DNA of 64,000 nt, from contig CM072801.1 in assembly GCA_037013495.1 (NCBI GenBank), positions 10,030,501 to 10,094,500 of the forward strand, written 5' to 3'. Numbering within the stretch: the first letter of the stretch is position 1; each line of letters starts with the position of its first letter. Shown piece after piece: positions 13,241-27,525 of the stretch. Source of the stretch: Hippophae tibetana (taxonomy: Eukaryota > Streptophyta > Magnoliopsida > Rosales > Elaeagnaceae). The notes below the pieces were generated by a model, which had not been told where the DNA came from, ran no database searches, and was given only the letters and a program-made list of their open reading frames with translations. A program made the position numbers and the translations under genes.

Positions 13241-16200
13241 AAACCAAACAATCTAAATTATTTTAAGAATATTATTTTATGTAAAATAAATATTAATATC
13301 TTATAAATTTGTGTCTATTTTTATATTCATACTCATTATATTATATAATATAGTAGAATTATTTTAAAAATTAAAAAAAATATCTATTATTTTTTATAAA
13401 AAATAATGTATAAATTTATGTTATCTTAACCTTCATCTTAATTTCATGGAGATTTTAAAAAATATAATATTGAACATTTATGAGTTTAAAGGAAGACTAT
13501 TATGGATGTATAAATTTGTATTTATACTCTTCACACTATTTGTTAATATTACTTATAAGTTTTTTTTTAATTTTAAAAATAAGTTTAATTCATTATATAA
13601 TATAAAAAGTGTGGTGCTTGGTGCAAGATTCTAGACATGTGAAAATTTGTAGATACTGCGACATTAATTTTTTAATAATGCACCAGCTTTAGACTAAGAC
13701 TATTCTGCTTGTGATTTTCACGAGACAAAGTTCAAGTTGCAATTTGTGCAACTCACACAACTAACAAAACCATCGACTTCAAGTTTTCAATAAACCCGTC
13801 TTCATCATGTCCCATTATTATTATTATTATTATTACTATTAAGTGTTAAAGAATAAATTGATGATAACAAAACATTGGCTGAAAATAACCATTAATAACT
13901 TGATAGGGAAGGATAAACTATTTAAAAACATAACTTTTTATAATTTGTTTATTTTTAATTATTATAATTTTAATTTTATTTTATATAAATAGATTATAAA
14001 CTAACGTAAAAACATTTCTTAAATAAGTGTTATTACTACTGAATTATTCGACGCACAGCTGTCACTATATTCTTTATCTGTTCTGCCAGTGTCTAGTTAA
14101 TTAAAATTATTAAACGCGTTTAACTACTTGCAATTTATTGGATTAACGAGAAGTATATAACCACTTAATTACTAATTAATTAAGCTAAAAGCCACAAGTT
14201 AAATCGGTCAGAAGCGCGTGATTATATATTTTTTAAATTGTCTGCTGCTGCTGAGTCATTGTCAAGGACTCAAAGACATGCATGTGTAAAGTTATATTTT
14301 CATTTTTATTGGAAAATATTTGGTTAATTTTACTTCTAATTTAATATGATTTTTTTTATAATCAATTTCCAGATTTAGTTTCAAATAATTATTCATCCTC
14401 TAAAAGCGATTATGTATGTAACTTATAGATTATATTCTTAAATGAAAAATTGTTCTCAATGTTTTGTTGTATTTAATTTGTAAGTGCATGCTATAAGAGT
14501 GATCTATAGTTTTGAAAGTATCATTTGTATATATGTGATCAATTAAATAGGACAATAATTACTTCAGATAATAATATAAGGTAAACGTCAATAACATTTT
14601 CCGTTTTTCTTAATAGCATATTAATTTCAAATTAAAAAATAATGTCGATAAATTTAATCATAATAATAAAATTAAAAAAAAATACTAAGCATAGTATTAA
14701 GTTATGATATTTATTATTTAAATTAGAACATTCATAAAAATTAATCACTAAAATAAAAATAAAAAATTATAAATTAGCATTAAAATCGATTTAAATGTAT
14801 AAAATAAAATTATTCTCTCCAAAATGGATCTAGAAAATCAAAAACCTTGTTAGGAGAGAAATAAAACACTTAGTTTTCGATATTTTTCATATTTTCTTTG
14901 TATTGCTATATTATTTCTATACAAAAAATAATTTTAATTTATGATTATGTTTTTATTTATTTTTGAAATTCTTATGTTTATTTGCATTACTTTATTATTA
15001 TTGTACCATTTGATTTTTTTTTCAAACATATTATAGTATTTGATTGAAAGTGGGGCTGTAATATTAAATCATACCTTAAAATGTACACTTAATATAAAGT
15101 AAACCTATTGGGATCTTATTGATATTTGGGTAAACTGTGAAGATGTTAATGATATTTAACATTAGAATGAATTACAAAAAAAAAAAGTATTTTATCATAA
15201 ATTGAAGCTAAAAGAAACATGTTTTATTGTCCTTTTGACATTCTCTATGACAGCTTAAGTATGTATGTAAGCTTTATACCATAACCTGATTCACAAACTC
15301 CAAAATATGATTACATTCCCAGACCCTACAAGGAAGGCCAAGTATGTAAAGCTTTTAATTGAGAAGTGTTTTTGCATAAACTAATCTAATACTGATTTTG
15401 TGAAATATCTTTGACAATATCTTCCTTTTTCCAGTTCTCAATCTTGATCATATAATAGTCCAAAATTAAAATTGGAACAAGTTATATAAATAACAATTAA
15501 TAAATAAGTATTTAAAAGAATATCGACATATAACTTTTATAAAAAATATTAAAGATATTATCTTATTAATAAAAAAAATTAAATCATAATAATTATGAAA
15601 ATTATGAAAATCTATTAAAAATTTATAAAACATCAAAACAAATAATTATTTATATATTAAATTAATTTTTATTTAATACATGTATTTTTAAATACTAATA
15701 ATATTTATATTAATGAATAAATTGATCAATTAATTAAAATATTGTATAAAAAATATTTTTTTGTAAAATATTATAGAATAAGTAATTAAAATATTTAAAA
15801 TAATTAAATAAATTATCTAATTATATTAATTATTATAAATAGATAAATTATACAAAAAAAAATTATTAACATTTTTAAAATTTTGTCATATTTCTATCGA
15901 CATTTTAATAACGTTTTAACAATAAAATTTATAATATCTATCACATTTAAGAAATAATTTATTATGGTCGACCATGTCGCCTGACATTCTCATCCTTGTT
16001 TTTTTCAAGTAGGACCTGCTACAATTATGTTTATATCTGAAGCTGTGAACTAATTATTAAAAAAAAAAATTAGCCTTTATAAAAAATGATTAGGTGGAAT
16101 TTTTTTTTTAAATTAAATAATAATTAATATGATTTATATTAATAAAAAAGAAGTGAATATTATTACCAGATTATTAATTGAAGTGATTAAAAAAATAATA

Positions 16201-17080
16201 CGATATCTAACATAAAATTACTAAAGTATTTTGAGTAAATTCTAATAAATATTTTAAAATGAGTATATATATATCTGACACTTAGCATAGACGTCAATAG
16301 CAAAAATAAAAATAAAAATAAAAATAAAAACAATAATAATTACAATATAAAAAAAAATAGCATGGACGTTCCTATGTGATGACTAGAACGAGCCATGGCC
16401 TCCTAGCTTTTGAAAAATTTGGTTCAACTTATCTATATATTAATTGTAAATATAAGCATTTGATATTGTCTTAAACGCATAAATATCACTTTAAACTTAT
16501 TACTTCTTACGAATCACACTTTTGTGTAAATCTTTACTCACAACTATCATATGATTAAAAAAAAAGTACTTATCATCCTTCATTATTATTAGACTACCAT
16601 ATTAACAGTAGTAATTATTTACATATATAAGAAATATAAATTGAACAATAAAAAACTGCACCTTGATTTTAAGTGTTGGTTCTGTCCCTAAATGATAGAT
16701 TGATTTTCTCTTAAGAACACAAATCGTGCTTTTTCAAATTTTAAAAGCATTTCTCATACGTATTGTCTAAAGAATAAAAGATGCTTACAAACTAATAAAA
16801 ACACTTTCAGGAATATTAGTTCCAAACGGTTCTCTATAATACCCTTCTAATTCAGTTGAAAGAAATTAAACCAAAAACCAAAGGAAAGAGGACAAAAACT
16901 TAAACTGACAATAATTATTCTTACTCACTAGTCACTACAAGAGAGAAAATCTTATAATATGATTCATGACTCTGTTCCGTGAATAATCTATTTTATACAT
17001 TTTTATTTTTATTTTTATAAAACTAAAATATCAAAATAATTTTGTTTTATCACTTATGCATGTTCGGATTATATGCCAGA
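13241..17080. other. AT-rich intergenic DNA with microsatellites
   Basis: No gene was recognised. Simple repeats include a (TTA)n run at 13814-13835 and an (AAAAAT)n run at about 16303-16340. The right end is the upstream region of the second PME gene; the AT run at 17089-17100 may include its TATA box, about 130 bases before the ATG. Confidence 0.6.
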
Positions 17081-17230
17081 TTCTCAATTATATATATTTT
17101 ATTTATTTATTATCCTCACAAAAATCCATGTAATTTAAATTCCCAAAAAAATATTATTTAAGTATCCATAAACTACTACTTTTTAACCCTCCCTCCTCTA
17201 CTCAAAACAGAGCTTTCCCATCAAAATTTC

Positions 17231-19588
17231 ATGGCTTCCTTAATTCCAAAACTGTTACTACTTCTCATCGTTACATTATTTTCCTCTCAAATTTATGCCC
17301 TTCAAACCTCCTCTTCCTCCTCTTCTTCTTCTTCAAATCAATCCCATTTTTCTTCCATAAAATCATTTTGCAAAACCACTCCATACCCAAATGCTTGTTT
17401 TGATTCATTAAAGCTATCAATTTCAATAAACATAAGTCCAAACATAATCACCTACCTTCTTCAATCTCTTCAAATAGCATTATCTGAATCAATTAAGCTT
17501 TCAAATCTTTTTTCAACTATTGGGCAAACCAATATCATTGAAAAACAAAAAGGGTCAATTCAAGATTGCAAAGAGCTTCACCAAATCACACTTTCATCTT
17601 TACACAGATCAGTTTCTAGAGTCCATGAACCCAACTCTAGAAAACTAACTGATGCAAGAACTTACCTTAGTGCAGCTCTCACAAACAAGAACACGTGTTT
17701 GGAAGGTTTAGATTCTGCTTCTGGTTCTTTTAAGCCAGTCTTAATCAATTCCTTAGTAAGTGCTTATCAGTATGTTGGTAATTCTCTTTCAATTCTCTCC
17801 AAACATAGCTCCCCAAACGGCGGTACTAACCGGCGTCTTTTGGGGTTTCCTAGATGGATTTCGAGAAAAAACCGTCGGATTTTACATAGTTCAGTTGATG
17901 ATTATAACCCTAGTGGAATTTTAACTGTAGCTGGTGATGGAACAGGAAATTTTACTACTATTAATGATGCAATTAGTTTTGCTCCAAATAATAGTTATGA
18001 TAAAATAATTATTTATATTAAGGAAGGAGTTTATGAAGAAAATGTGGAAATTCCAAACTATAAAACAAATATTGTTCTTCTAGGAGATGGAAGTGATGTC
18101 ACTTTCATTTCTGGTAATAGAAGTGTTCATGATGGATGGACCACTTTCAGATCTGCAACTCTAGGTAAATTTTTAATTCTTTTTTATTAAAATCATTTTA
18201 TGGTATTGATTTTAATATGATTTAATTGCATGTAACGAGAAGTTTCAATTTTAATCATTTCACGCTGTGTATAAATGTTTTTTTTTCTTATAAAATAAAA
18301 AAAAATGTATTTTACTTGTTTAAAAATATGATTTACATATATATTTTTTCGTGAAACAAAAACATATATTTTTTAGAAAGTATTGAAAGTGAAATAATAA
18401 AAATAACTGAATTATATAAAAACTGAAAAAAATTAGTATTTTATAAGGTAAAAAAAATTGATAGTGTGTTTGCTTATGCTTTTTAAACAGTATAAAAGCA
18501 ATTTTCATACGAAATTTACACGTAAGTGCTTTTAGGTGTTTAGAAATCACTTTCTCCTATAATTGATTTTGACAAAAATCACAGATTAAGCAAATAGACC
18601 CTATTTCACATGGATATTTATGTATGTTATGTCAAAACATTGAATGCATATCAATAATTATTTAATGACACAATTTCACATTTACATACCCTTTAAAAAC
18701 GCTTCTATCAGCATAAAAACACTTCTTAATCAAACAAAATTTATTTTTGTCATAAGTACTTTCTAGGCTAAAAAACATATTTTACATTGTAACATATTTG
18801 ACAAAAAAAAAAGCTTTTAACATAATTAAACACAGAAGTTGTAAACGTTATAGAGTAGATTTGTACTAATAGTATGTTATTAATTTAACATGTACGTAGC
18901 TGTATCTGGAGATGGCTTTCTAGCAAGAGACATAACAATTGAGAACTCATCAGGGCCAGAGAAACACCAGGCAGTTGCATTAAGAGTAAATGCAGACTTA
19001 ACAGCGTTATACAAATGCAGATTTAATGGTTATCAAGACACATTATATGTTCATTCATTTAGACAATTCTATAGAGAGTGTGACATATTTGGAACCATAG
19101 ACTTTATATTTGGTAATGCAGCTGTGGTATTTCAAGCTTGTAAGATAGTGTCTAAAATGCCAATGCCTGGACAATTCACAGTCATTACAGCACAATCAAG
19201 AGAAACCCAAGATGAACACACTGGAATTTCATTACAAAATTGTTCAATTTTGGCAACCAATGAATTGTACTCAAACTCTATTATTGTCAAGAGCTATTTA
19301 GGAAGGCCATGGAGAGAGTACTCTCAAGCTGTAGTTATTGAATCCTATATTGGTGGTTTTATAGACTCGGCTGGTTGGAAAGAATGGTCTGAAAATCAAA
19401 GTTTGGAGAATTTGTATTATGGAGAGTATGGGAATTATGGACCCGGTTCAATTACAGATAATAGAGTAAATTGGACCGGTTTTCATGTTATGGATTATTA
19501 TGATGCTTCTAGTTTCACAGTGGCTGGGTTTATTAGTGGTGATAACTGGTTGGGGTCTACTTCTTTTCCGTATGAAGATGGCATTTAG
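17231..19588 (+). CDS. Pectinesterase with inhibitor pro-domain (PME41/PME7-like)
   Basis: Pectin methylesterase of the pre-pro type, acting in the apoplast. Two exons, 17231-18164 and 18900-19588, join in phase 1 to give 540 aa. A signal peptide (LIPKLLLLLIVTLF) is followed by a run of nine serines coded by a CT-rich microsatellite. The PMEI pro-domain has the full Cys set: the pair in FCKTTPYPNACF, then QDCKEL and NTCLEG. Two basic processing sites follow, RRLL and RRIL. The catalytic domain starts near GILTVAGDGTGNF and contains GVYEENV, QAVALR, GYQDTLY, DFIFGNA and LGRPWRE, so all active-site residues are intact. The intron lies at the same codon and phase as the last intron of the PME gene at 2974-6531, showing common ancestry. 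The subgroup is a judgement from memory; the family is certain. Confidence 0.96.
18462..18602. mobile_element. Small MITE-like inverted repeat in PME intron
   Basis: The left end 'tagtgtgtttgcttatgc' and the right end (reverse complement of 'ttaagcaaatagaccct') form imperfect inverted repeats about 141 bases apart, with 'agtgcttttagg' and 'aaaagcaattttc' motifs inside. The motifs resemble those of the element in the first PME gene's intron 1. No clear target duplication was seen. Confidence 0.4.
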
Positions 19589-21860
19589 AGTATTACACTT
19601 TTTAATTAATTTTTCTGAAGTATTGTGACACTTGCGGAAGTCGAAAGATTTTCTTGTTCAAAGTTATTAGCTAATAATGGAAAACTGTTATATTTATTTT
19701 CTTGATGTTTTAAATATAATGTAAGATACACCTTTGGTTTACTACTCAATTTTTTTTTTTTTTTTACTTATTTGATTTGATTGGGTATAATATTTTTCAA
19801 TATAATTACACATTTCTAATTCTAAGTTTAAAATAAACATTTGGATTAAGCTCAAAATCAACTATATCCTTCTATGTATTAAAATAGTATTTTTCGAACC
19901 AATTAAAAATGTGATCGATGATGATGTGACAACCATTAATCGCTTGAGATAAAATACTTTAGTTTTAATTCTATTTTTAACTTTAATGATACTAGTTATT
20001 TAAATAAAAGTCTAGTAACAAAATCATTATTTGCTATTAAACTCAAAATAGATAATATTAAATGTTTCTTACATTTACAAACTAAAGTTATTTTATTTAT
20101 AAAATATATAAATATTTTATTAAATTTTAAATATGAAAACTAAGTCAGAAACATTATTAGTTTAAACAAAATTCATTAATATACATAATCAATAACTAAA
20201 TAAATATAAATCACATCTAACGAGAAAGATGATTCTAATAAGAGTACCATAAAAATATCACGAGTTTTATAATCTTTATTTTTTAAGTACGTATATTTTT
20301 AATCATGATGGATCAAAAAGATGTATCAAAGAAACTCATACCTAACAAAATATATGGGTATTGGAAATTTTCAATTTGAGTCTTAGAAATACGTTAACAT
20401 TTTGTAGAATAATATAAATTTTAAATAATTATATTTGATAAAATAAATTAAATAAATTATTTATGAATAAAGTTAAGGTGAAATAACATAGAAAGAGAGA
20501 GATGCAAAAAAGAAAAATGGAGAAGGAGAGATGTGCGAGATGTGCGAGAAAATATTTCTATAAACTTCACTTACTGAAATACTATATATATACTTACAAA
20601 CTAAAGTTAAAGTAACATAACTTGTAGAAAATTCAATAAATCTTGAATTTAAGTATAAAATTAAAATCATAATTTTAAGGGTAAATGCCATAGATACCCT
20701 TAAGGGTTTTCTAAATGTTACGTGGTTCTTAGATTTAAAAATAATATCAACAACATTCGATTTACGCTAGTTTATATATTTTTTTTAAAAGCGCTTAAAA
20801 GGTATAAAAAAAGGTTATATTACATCATTTTAACATTAAAATAAAACTTATACAGTTTAAAATAAAAAAATTATTGAAAAAAATAAAAAAATCGAAAGAA
20901 AGCCATTTTTTTAATAATTAATTTTTATGAATTTTTTGGGTTTGGGTAGATTATGTTGTCAGTTCATTGGATACGAGGAAAAGAACAATATAAGCAGACA
21001 GCAGACGAGTCACGTGAGTTGCTAAAGGCACATCTTTCTTTTTGTTTGATAGGTTAATTTCTTTATTTATTTAAGCTCTTTGAACTCTGCACAAACGTAT
21101 GGACATCTGTCTCTTTGGTTGCTTACACTAAAGATTGTGTATCTTGAGTTTTGTTTTAATACCAAACTTATACGTGAAATAACAAAAAAAAAAGCGCCTT
21201 CTACGTGAAAAATTTTTATTTAAATTTTTATAATTATTTATAATTAATTTTAATTATATATAAATTTTTAATTTAAAAATGTATAAAATTTAATAAGTAT
21301 TTTAGTTTTTTATTGTATTAAATTTAAAAGATTTTACTTATCTTGATTTTTTTAATATCATTTGCAAAAATCTATAAAATAAAAAATCCAAAATCAAAAT
21401 CAAAATGATGAGTTAAAGAAGGTAAACCAAAAATATTTATAATGACATTGTCACAGACAACATTTATGACATTCAATAATTTTTTTTTGTAACTTTAAAA
21501 TTTATTAATTAAATGAAACTTTATTTATAGTTTAAAAATTGACTTTTACATATATCAAAATAACTATTTACTTGGGTGTATAATTATACAATATGTTTTA
21601 TACTAAAACATAGAAGATAGAATTAAATCATTTTGTTCATCTATAATATATGTATTAGTATCTCAACACATTACATTTAAAATTAAAATATTATCTAAAA
21701 TGTATTAAAATCATCAAAATATTAAATGCATTATAATCTATAGAAGCAAGCATAAAAAGAGTGTCTCTTTTTATATATTTTTTAATCACATCATATTATG
21801 TATTGTAATTTTTAAGTATAATAATTTAGCACATATTGAAGAGAAATTTTATTTTTTCTT
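19589..21860. other. AT-rich spacer after the second PME gene
   Basis: No gene was recognised between the second PME and the diffuse repeat block near 21,870. The first few hundred bases are likely 3' untranslated sequence. The short minus-strand frame at 20473-20691 shows no known motif. Confidence 0.6.
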
Positions 21861-21869
21861 TTAATTTCG

Positions 21870-22795
21870 CTATAATAGACAATTATTATAATCTTCGTGA
21901 TTTTTTTTATTTTATTTGTAGCTGCTAATTTTATTACCTCTTTTATATAGAGTCAAATATTGTAGGAATATTTTGGTACTTCCTTTTAATTCTTCCACCA
22001 AAAAATAATTATTAATAAATATAATCAATTATTTTTTACCCTAAATATAATTTAGAAAATAAATTAAAATTTACTATATATTTATAAGACTTTTGGTTTT
22101 CTATTTTAATTCTAAATAATAGACCATTATTATAATAATCATGAGTATTTTGATTTTATTTTTTAAATTTTTACATAGAATGTATTATTTTAACACTCTT
22201 TTAGTTTTTCCTTTTAATTATCATAATAAAAAATATTAATTTATACAATTAATTATTTTTATGATAAACATAATTTAGAGAATAAACTATCTAAAATTAA
22301 ATTATAGTTTGACTATATTATACGATGAAATACATTAATACTTACGGTAGACATATTTTAAATATATTTATTTAATATATATTTAATAAAGGTTTGATTT
22401 TTTTCCTTTAAATTTTATAATAAAAGATAATTATTATATTTTTACGAGTCTTTCCGTTTTCATTTTTAATTGTCAATTTTATAAGCTATTTTACATAGAA
22501 TCAAAATACTTTATAAAAAATTTAAATATTTTATGAGTATTTTGGTTGTTCTTTTAATTTTATAATAAGAGACCATTATTATATAATGGTGATCATTCTT
22601 TTAATTGTTTCTTTTTAAATTTTGACTAAGAATAAATTTATAAATTTTAAATTTATTTATATAGAATGAATTATTTTAGGAATCTTTTGATTTTTACTTT
22701 TAATTTCAATTCAATTATTTTTACATTAATTATAATTTAAAAAATAAATTAACTAAAATTAAATTATAGTTGAATTATATTATATGAAAAAATAT
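21870..22795. repeat. Degenerate tandem repeat block
   Basis: Marker phrases recur in the same order and orientation. 'ataatagaccattattata' variants occur near 21870, 22115, 22420 and 22560. 'acatagaatg..attttagg' variants followed by 'ttttggtt..cttttaatt' occur near 21945, 22172, 22493 and 22660. Spacing varies (about 170-320 bases), so units are diverged and partly deleted. The sequence is AT-rich and has no coding potential. Confidence 0.45.
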
Positions 22796-25150
22796 ATTGA
22801 TATTTATATTAAACCTCACCAATCAAAAAATGATATGTTACTTATAAGTTTATGATGGTCATTTTCATATGAAATTACAAACTTATTTATTTATAATAAT
22901 TATAAGATAATATTATAAAATTATTTATTAATCATTAATCACAAGACTGGCAATGAAAATTTTATTATTACTTAAAATATTAAATTAAATAATAACAATG
23001 ATTTTTTCATCTTCTTATTAATTTTATTAATTTATGAAAGACAAACTAATTTATTAATTTATGAATTACAAAATAATTTCTATAAAAAATGATAAATCGA
23101 ATTAAAAAGTGTTACAAAAAGAGTAATAAATACGGAGTCTCTTGAGTCTATATATTTGATATTCACTAACCATTATTCTCCATTACCTGAAAATATTTAT
23201 TTTCTTAAACACACTCATTACACAAATCAAATTTAATAGTCATAATAATAAAAATAATTAATAAACATTAGTCCCAATCAATAAAATTTTATGATTAATT
23301 TAATTTAGATGCAACCAATAAAAAATGATAAGTATTTTTTTTAGGGTTAAATATGTTGTATTTAAATGTTTGAGGGTACAATTGTAAATTCTCACACAAA
23401 TGACAAACTAATTTCTTTAGAATAATATATTAAGATAAGATATAAATTAAGACAAAGTTTAATACAAGGATCCCCTCATCCTTTATCTTAAATCCTGTCT
23501 TACTTTTGGTCTTATTAATAGAATATTACAAAAAATGAAAATCCAAGCATATAGGAAAATATGTAGTTCTAATTTGTTTTATTTTGTAATATTCATCTGG
23601 TGCTTTTTGTTTCTTTCTTTTTTTCATGTGTGATACTGATTATATAATTAAACCCTACTTCCCATTTACATGGTAATTCAATAAATCATATAAATATTTT
23701 ATGAGAATTTATTCATGCTTTTATTGGTAGTTTATGAATGTAGGTGCAACTTGTTTGTCAATAATTACTTCCCAACAAGAATTGAGAAACAAAGTTCTTG
23801 GTAATTAGAAGCCTTTGATTTCTGATAAATTTAAAAAATTGTAATGTAAAAGACAAAGAGACAAGAATCAAATATGAATATATGGTAATGGCAGTTGGGT
23901 AGATGAGAAAAGCAAAAATCGAGCCAAAAAAATTCTAGGGTTAATTGGTTTGAGTTTAACCAGTGCACAGTGGCACAAAGCATATAGAGAAGCATGCAGT
24001 TCGGAAATAAGGGTGTAAATGTAATTTGATAAATTCTAGTGAAATTATCGCGGGAAATACGTTTGAGACAAACAACACATGTTATATTGAGCCATAACTT
24101 TTGAATGAAATGTATATAATTTTTTATAACAAATAACTTATCAAAATTTTCTTATAAAATAATTTAAAATAATAATAATAAATTGTTAAATTTTAAATTA
24201 TTAAAAACTTTACTAAATAGTTACAACTATTTTTATGAAAAATTATTGATATTTTTTTTAAAATAAATTATTTAAGAGTAAAAAATTAAAAAATAGATTA
24301 CATTATAACAAATATCTCTAATATTATTATAATTTTTATTTTTATTAAGATAACAAATATTTATTAATAATAATTTTATTTAAATATTTAAATATAATTA
24401 ATTAGATATATTTTATTATATTAATAATAAAAATAATTATAATAATATTATATTAGATAATATTTTGACTCAAAGTTTGTGTCAAAATGTTTTATATTTG
24501 TATTTATATCTCGTAGAAAGTTGGATATAAGGTCTTCAATTTTTTTAATAATTTAATTATTTTTATGAATATTATTTTTTTATATCATAATTATAATTAA
24601 TATTATAATTTTTTATTAAATATAATTATAATTATATTTAATAATAATAATAATGTATTATATTATTTATGAATTATCAAAATGTTAGGCATATCATTTT
24701 AGTATAAATTTATATTTATTTTATTATAAAATAAATTATTTTTATTTTTTAAAATAAAACTTTAATATATAATATGATAAAAGAGATTTGTGTATTTAAA
24801 ATTAATTATAAATTTATAAAGTGTTAATATTTTTTTGTGTTTATAATAATTATGTTTTGTAAAATAGAGTTGATATTTTTTTTAAATAAAATTGATTAAA
24901 ATATATATTTTCAAATTTAAGGTTAAAATGTGCCTTTTTTAAATTAAAAACAATCTTAACCATTTTTAAAACTATTATAAAAAATATTACCTTTTTAGAC
25001 AAAATCTCAACCTCAATTTGTTAAGTTCGTTTGAAATTTAGGACAAAATAAACAAAAATAGGAGGCTTTTTGTAATTTCAAACTTCTCCTAAATCTAAGG
25101 GTATTTCAAGATTTTGCTGAATTATCATTACATCGAAGAACTGAAAAGGC
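22796..25150. other. AT-rich intergenic DNA, no gene seen
   Basis: Very AT-rich, with long A/T runs. No coding, RNA or structured repeat feature could be supported up to the start of the broken PME piece. Confidence 0.6.
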
Positions 25151-25167
25151 ACAAAACAAAAGAAGAT

Positions 25168-25545
25168 TATAGTTACAATTGATCAATGTTGGTGGTGTTG
25201 TAGGAGTTCTTTTGGTTGCTCTAATTAATGGTGGGATTTTTGCCTATTTTCATCGTATTGACTAAAGGATTGCTTTCTCTCCTCCTCCTCCTAAAGAAAA
25301 TGAGTCATCGATAGCTCAAAATGCGGTCAAAACTCTAGGTAATTCTACTGATTTTAAGAACAAGTGCACCTTTTCCCTCACAAATGCAACGAAAAAAAGA
25401 TCCCAAATCGAATCAACCTAAGGACTTCATCAATTTTGCAATCTTAGCAGCTGAAAAATGAACTCAAAAATGCCTTCAAGAAGACTAGCTCTTTCAATTT
25501 TGATAACCCAAAAGCCAAAGAAGCATTTGAAGAATGTGAGTTATG
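25168..25545 (+). pseudogene. PME pseudogene, N-terminal pro-domain piece
   Basis: Translation in shifting frames gives a typical start of a membrane-anchored PME: a basic/hydrophobic stretch (GGVVGVLLVALINGGIF), a proline run, then pro-domain features. The frames yield NKCTFSLTNAT, KDFINFAILAAEK and FNFDNPKAKEAFEEC, matching the first half of a PMEI domain. Breaks are clear: an in-frame TAA at 25263-25265, a frameshift between about 25390 and 25415, and a second at about 25459 where TGA interrupts AAEK. A third slip is likely near 25180. No catalytic domain follows; similarity ends near 25545. The piece is probably the 5' part of the same locus as the fragment at 27526-27756. The FNFDNPKAKEAF style suggests the pollen-type (VANGUARD-like) subgroup, a guess from memory. 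Confidence 0.75.
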
Positions 25546-26175
25546 TTATATGTGTTTTGAAGAAAACTAACTAGTTTTATTTTCATAATTAACCATCATT
25601 AGATTGCTACGATCTTCTAAGAAGACAATCCACTAGTGATCACGTGTGTATTTACCTTAAAAGAATTTATTTTTATTTATAAAAAAAATAACCAATTATG
25701 ATGAAATTAAGGTGTCAAATAATCCAAAATAAGAAAATAAATAGACAAAGTTATCTCTTACTAGTTAACTATAAATCAATTAATTATACAAGTCTTACTT
25801 TTATATTTTATATAAATACAAGTGGAATGGGTTAAATTTGATTTTTAATCCACCTAATATCATCTAAGAATATAACTCTTAAAAATATTGTGATAAAAAA
25901 TGGTATAATTTTTTTTTATCAAAATTTGATATAACCAATCATTGCAACCAGCTAGAGGTTTTTTTAAACAAAAATTAACCTAGCATTCCAAATTGATGTT
26001 ATCACATCCCAATAGTCCCTGAAGACAGACACTTGACTATATTCAAATTAGTTATATAATTCATAACTATTACGAGACTAAATAACTCTAACATCTTTTT
26101 AACGTGTGGGTCACTTGTGATTGTTTTACAAAACATTGTCACTTCCCCTCTTTTGTACGAAGCCCATTTAATATT

Positions 26176-26177
<2 letters not shown>

Positions 26178-26212
<35 letters not shown>
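26178..26212. repeat. (TA)n microsatellite
   Basis: About 16 uninterrupted TA units lie between the two PME relic pieces. Such a run is usually highly length-variable. Confidence 0.9.
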
Positions 26213-26214
<2 letters not shown>

Positions 26215-27525
26215 GAAATTGTGGCCCAAAAACTCTTAGCCAAAAACCCATTTAAATCTTAAACTCTCATCCTTTAACTAATATATCAATGTATATCATC
26301 CACTTCAATATATATCAATGTGAAACATCAACAAGATTCAAGAACAACAAATTGATCGACAAAATGGTTACTGATGCTAATTAAACATTATTAATTCGGT
26401 TTGAATGAAGGTTAAGGCATTTTACTATGAAATGAGTGACGCCGATCCAGCTCATTCAGTTTTACCCACCTAAAATGATCTACACTTAGCTAAGCTTTTT
26501 TTATAATAACCTTTTTGTTAAATGAAATTTCAAGCAAATTGAGCTGGTCTCAACTCATGTGCTTGGGGAATAAAGTTTCTTCAACTTATCAATTTATTAA
26601 ATCAAATTTAAATGAATTGATTGAGTTGAATACTTTATTAGACACCTCTAGTTACATTTTGTTGTATAGTTATAAACTAGGATAAGTTATGTTGTACATC
26701 TTAATGAAAGCTAGATATACCTAAATTAAAATATGATTATATTGTTTCAATTCAAATTGTTATTACCATAATTGTTTTTCATTAAGAACAACTTATTTAA
26801 CAAGAATGTCACTTAATTGTTCTTAATATGGTTAAAAAAGCCTTTTATACATTTTAATTGTAACAATATCATTATACAACCGAAAATATTAATGTTAATT
26901 TTCACGTTATATATAATTTGGTTTGTCCAGGTATATATTTATAGAATTTGAATTATTAATAACTGTTTGGATAGTAAGTCATGTCTAGACTCTATCCCAT
27001 AATCATCAAAACATCCGTACAAACTTATCGATCGATGTGTCTCTTTGTTTAAAATATTTGTATTAATTGTAGATATTAGAAAAGCTTTTACATTTTGGCT
27101 AAAGCTTTTAACTTCTATGTTAGAACAAGAAATTAGTGTAATAAAGCTTTAACCAATAACCAGCGTTTTTTGGAATCATATAAGAATCATCTAGTATCTA
27201 CTTAGTCAAAATAGAGAGAGAATGACAGAATCCCACCAATCTCATTCATTTCAGTCTCACCAAAACATACTTATCAATTGAACTAAAAATATAGTACAAT
27301 TCGTAAAAGAATTAACCTTTCTTTCAGAAAGCTTATTGATTCAAATCCACGTATGTATTAAAAAATAATAATTAAAGTTTCATAAAGTCTCCCTAAATTC
27401 TAAAAATAAGGTGACTAACGACAAAACTATCACCAAAATTTGTTAACCTTTTCATCAAATTACGCAATTGATCAACGAATAAGGATATATAGTTTTCATT
27501 TTTAGTATAACAAAAGTTTACAATT

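Noticed and set aside
26002..26229. Minus-strand 75-codon frame between PME relics
   Set aside because: Runs through the (TA)n microsatellite, giving alternating Ile-Tyr; no family match.
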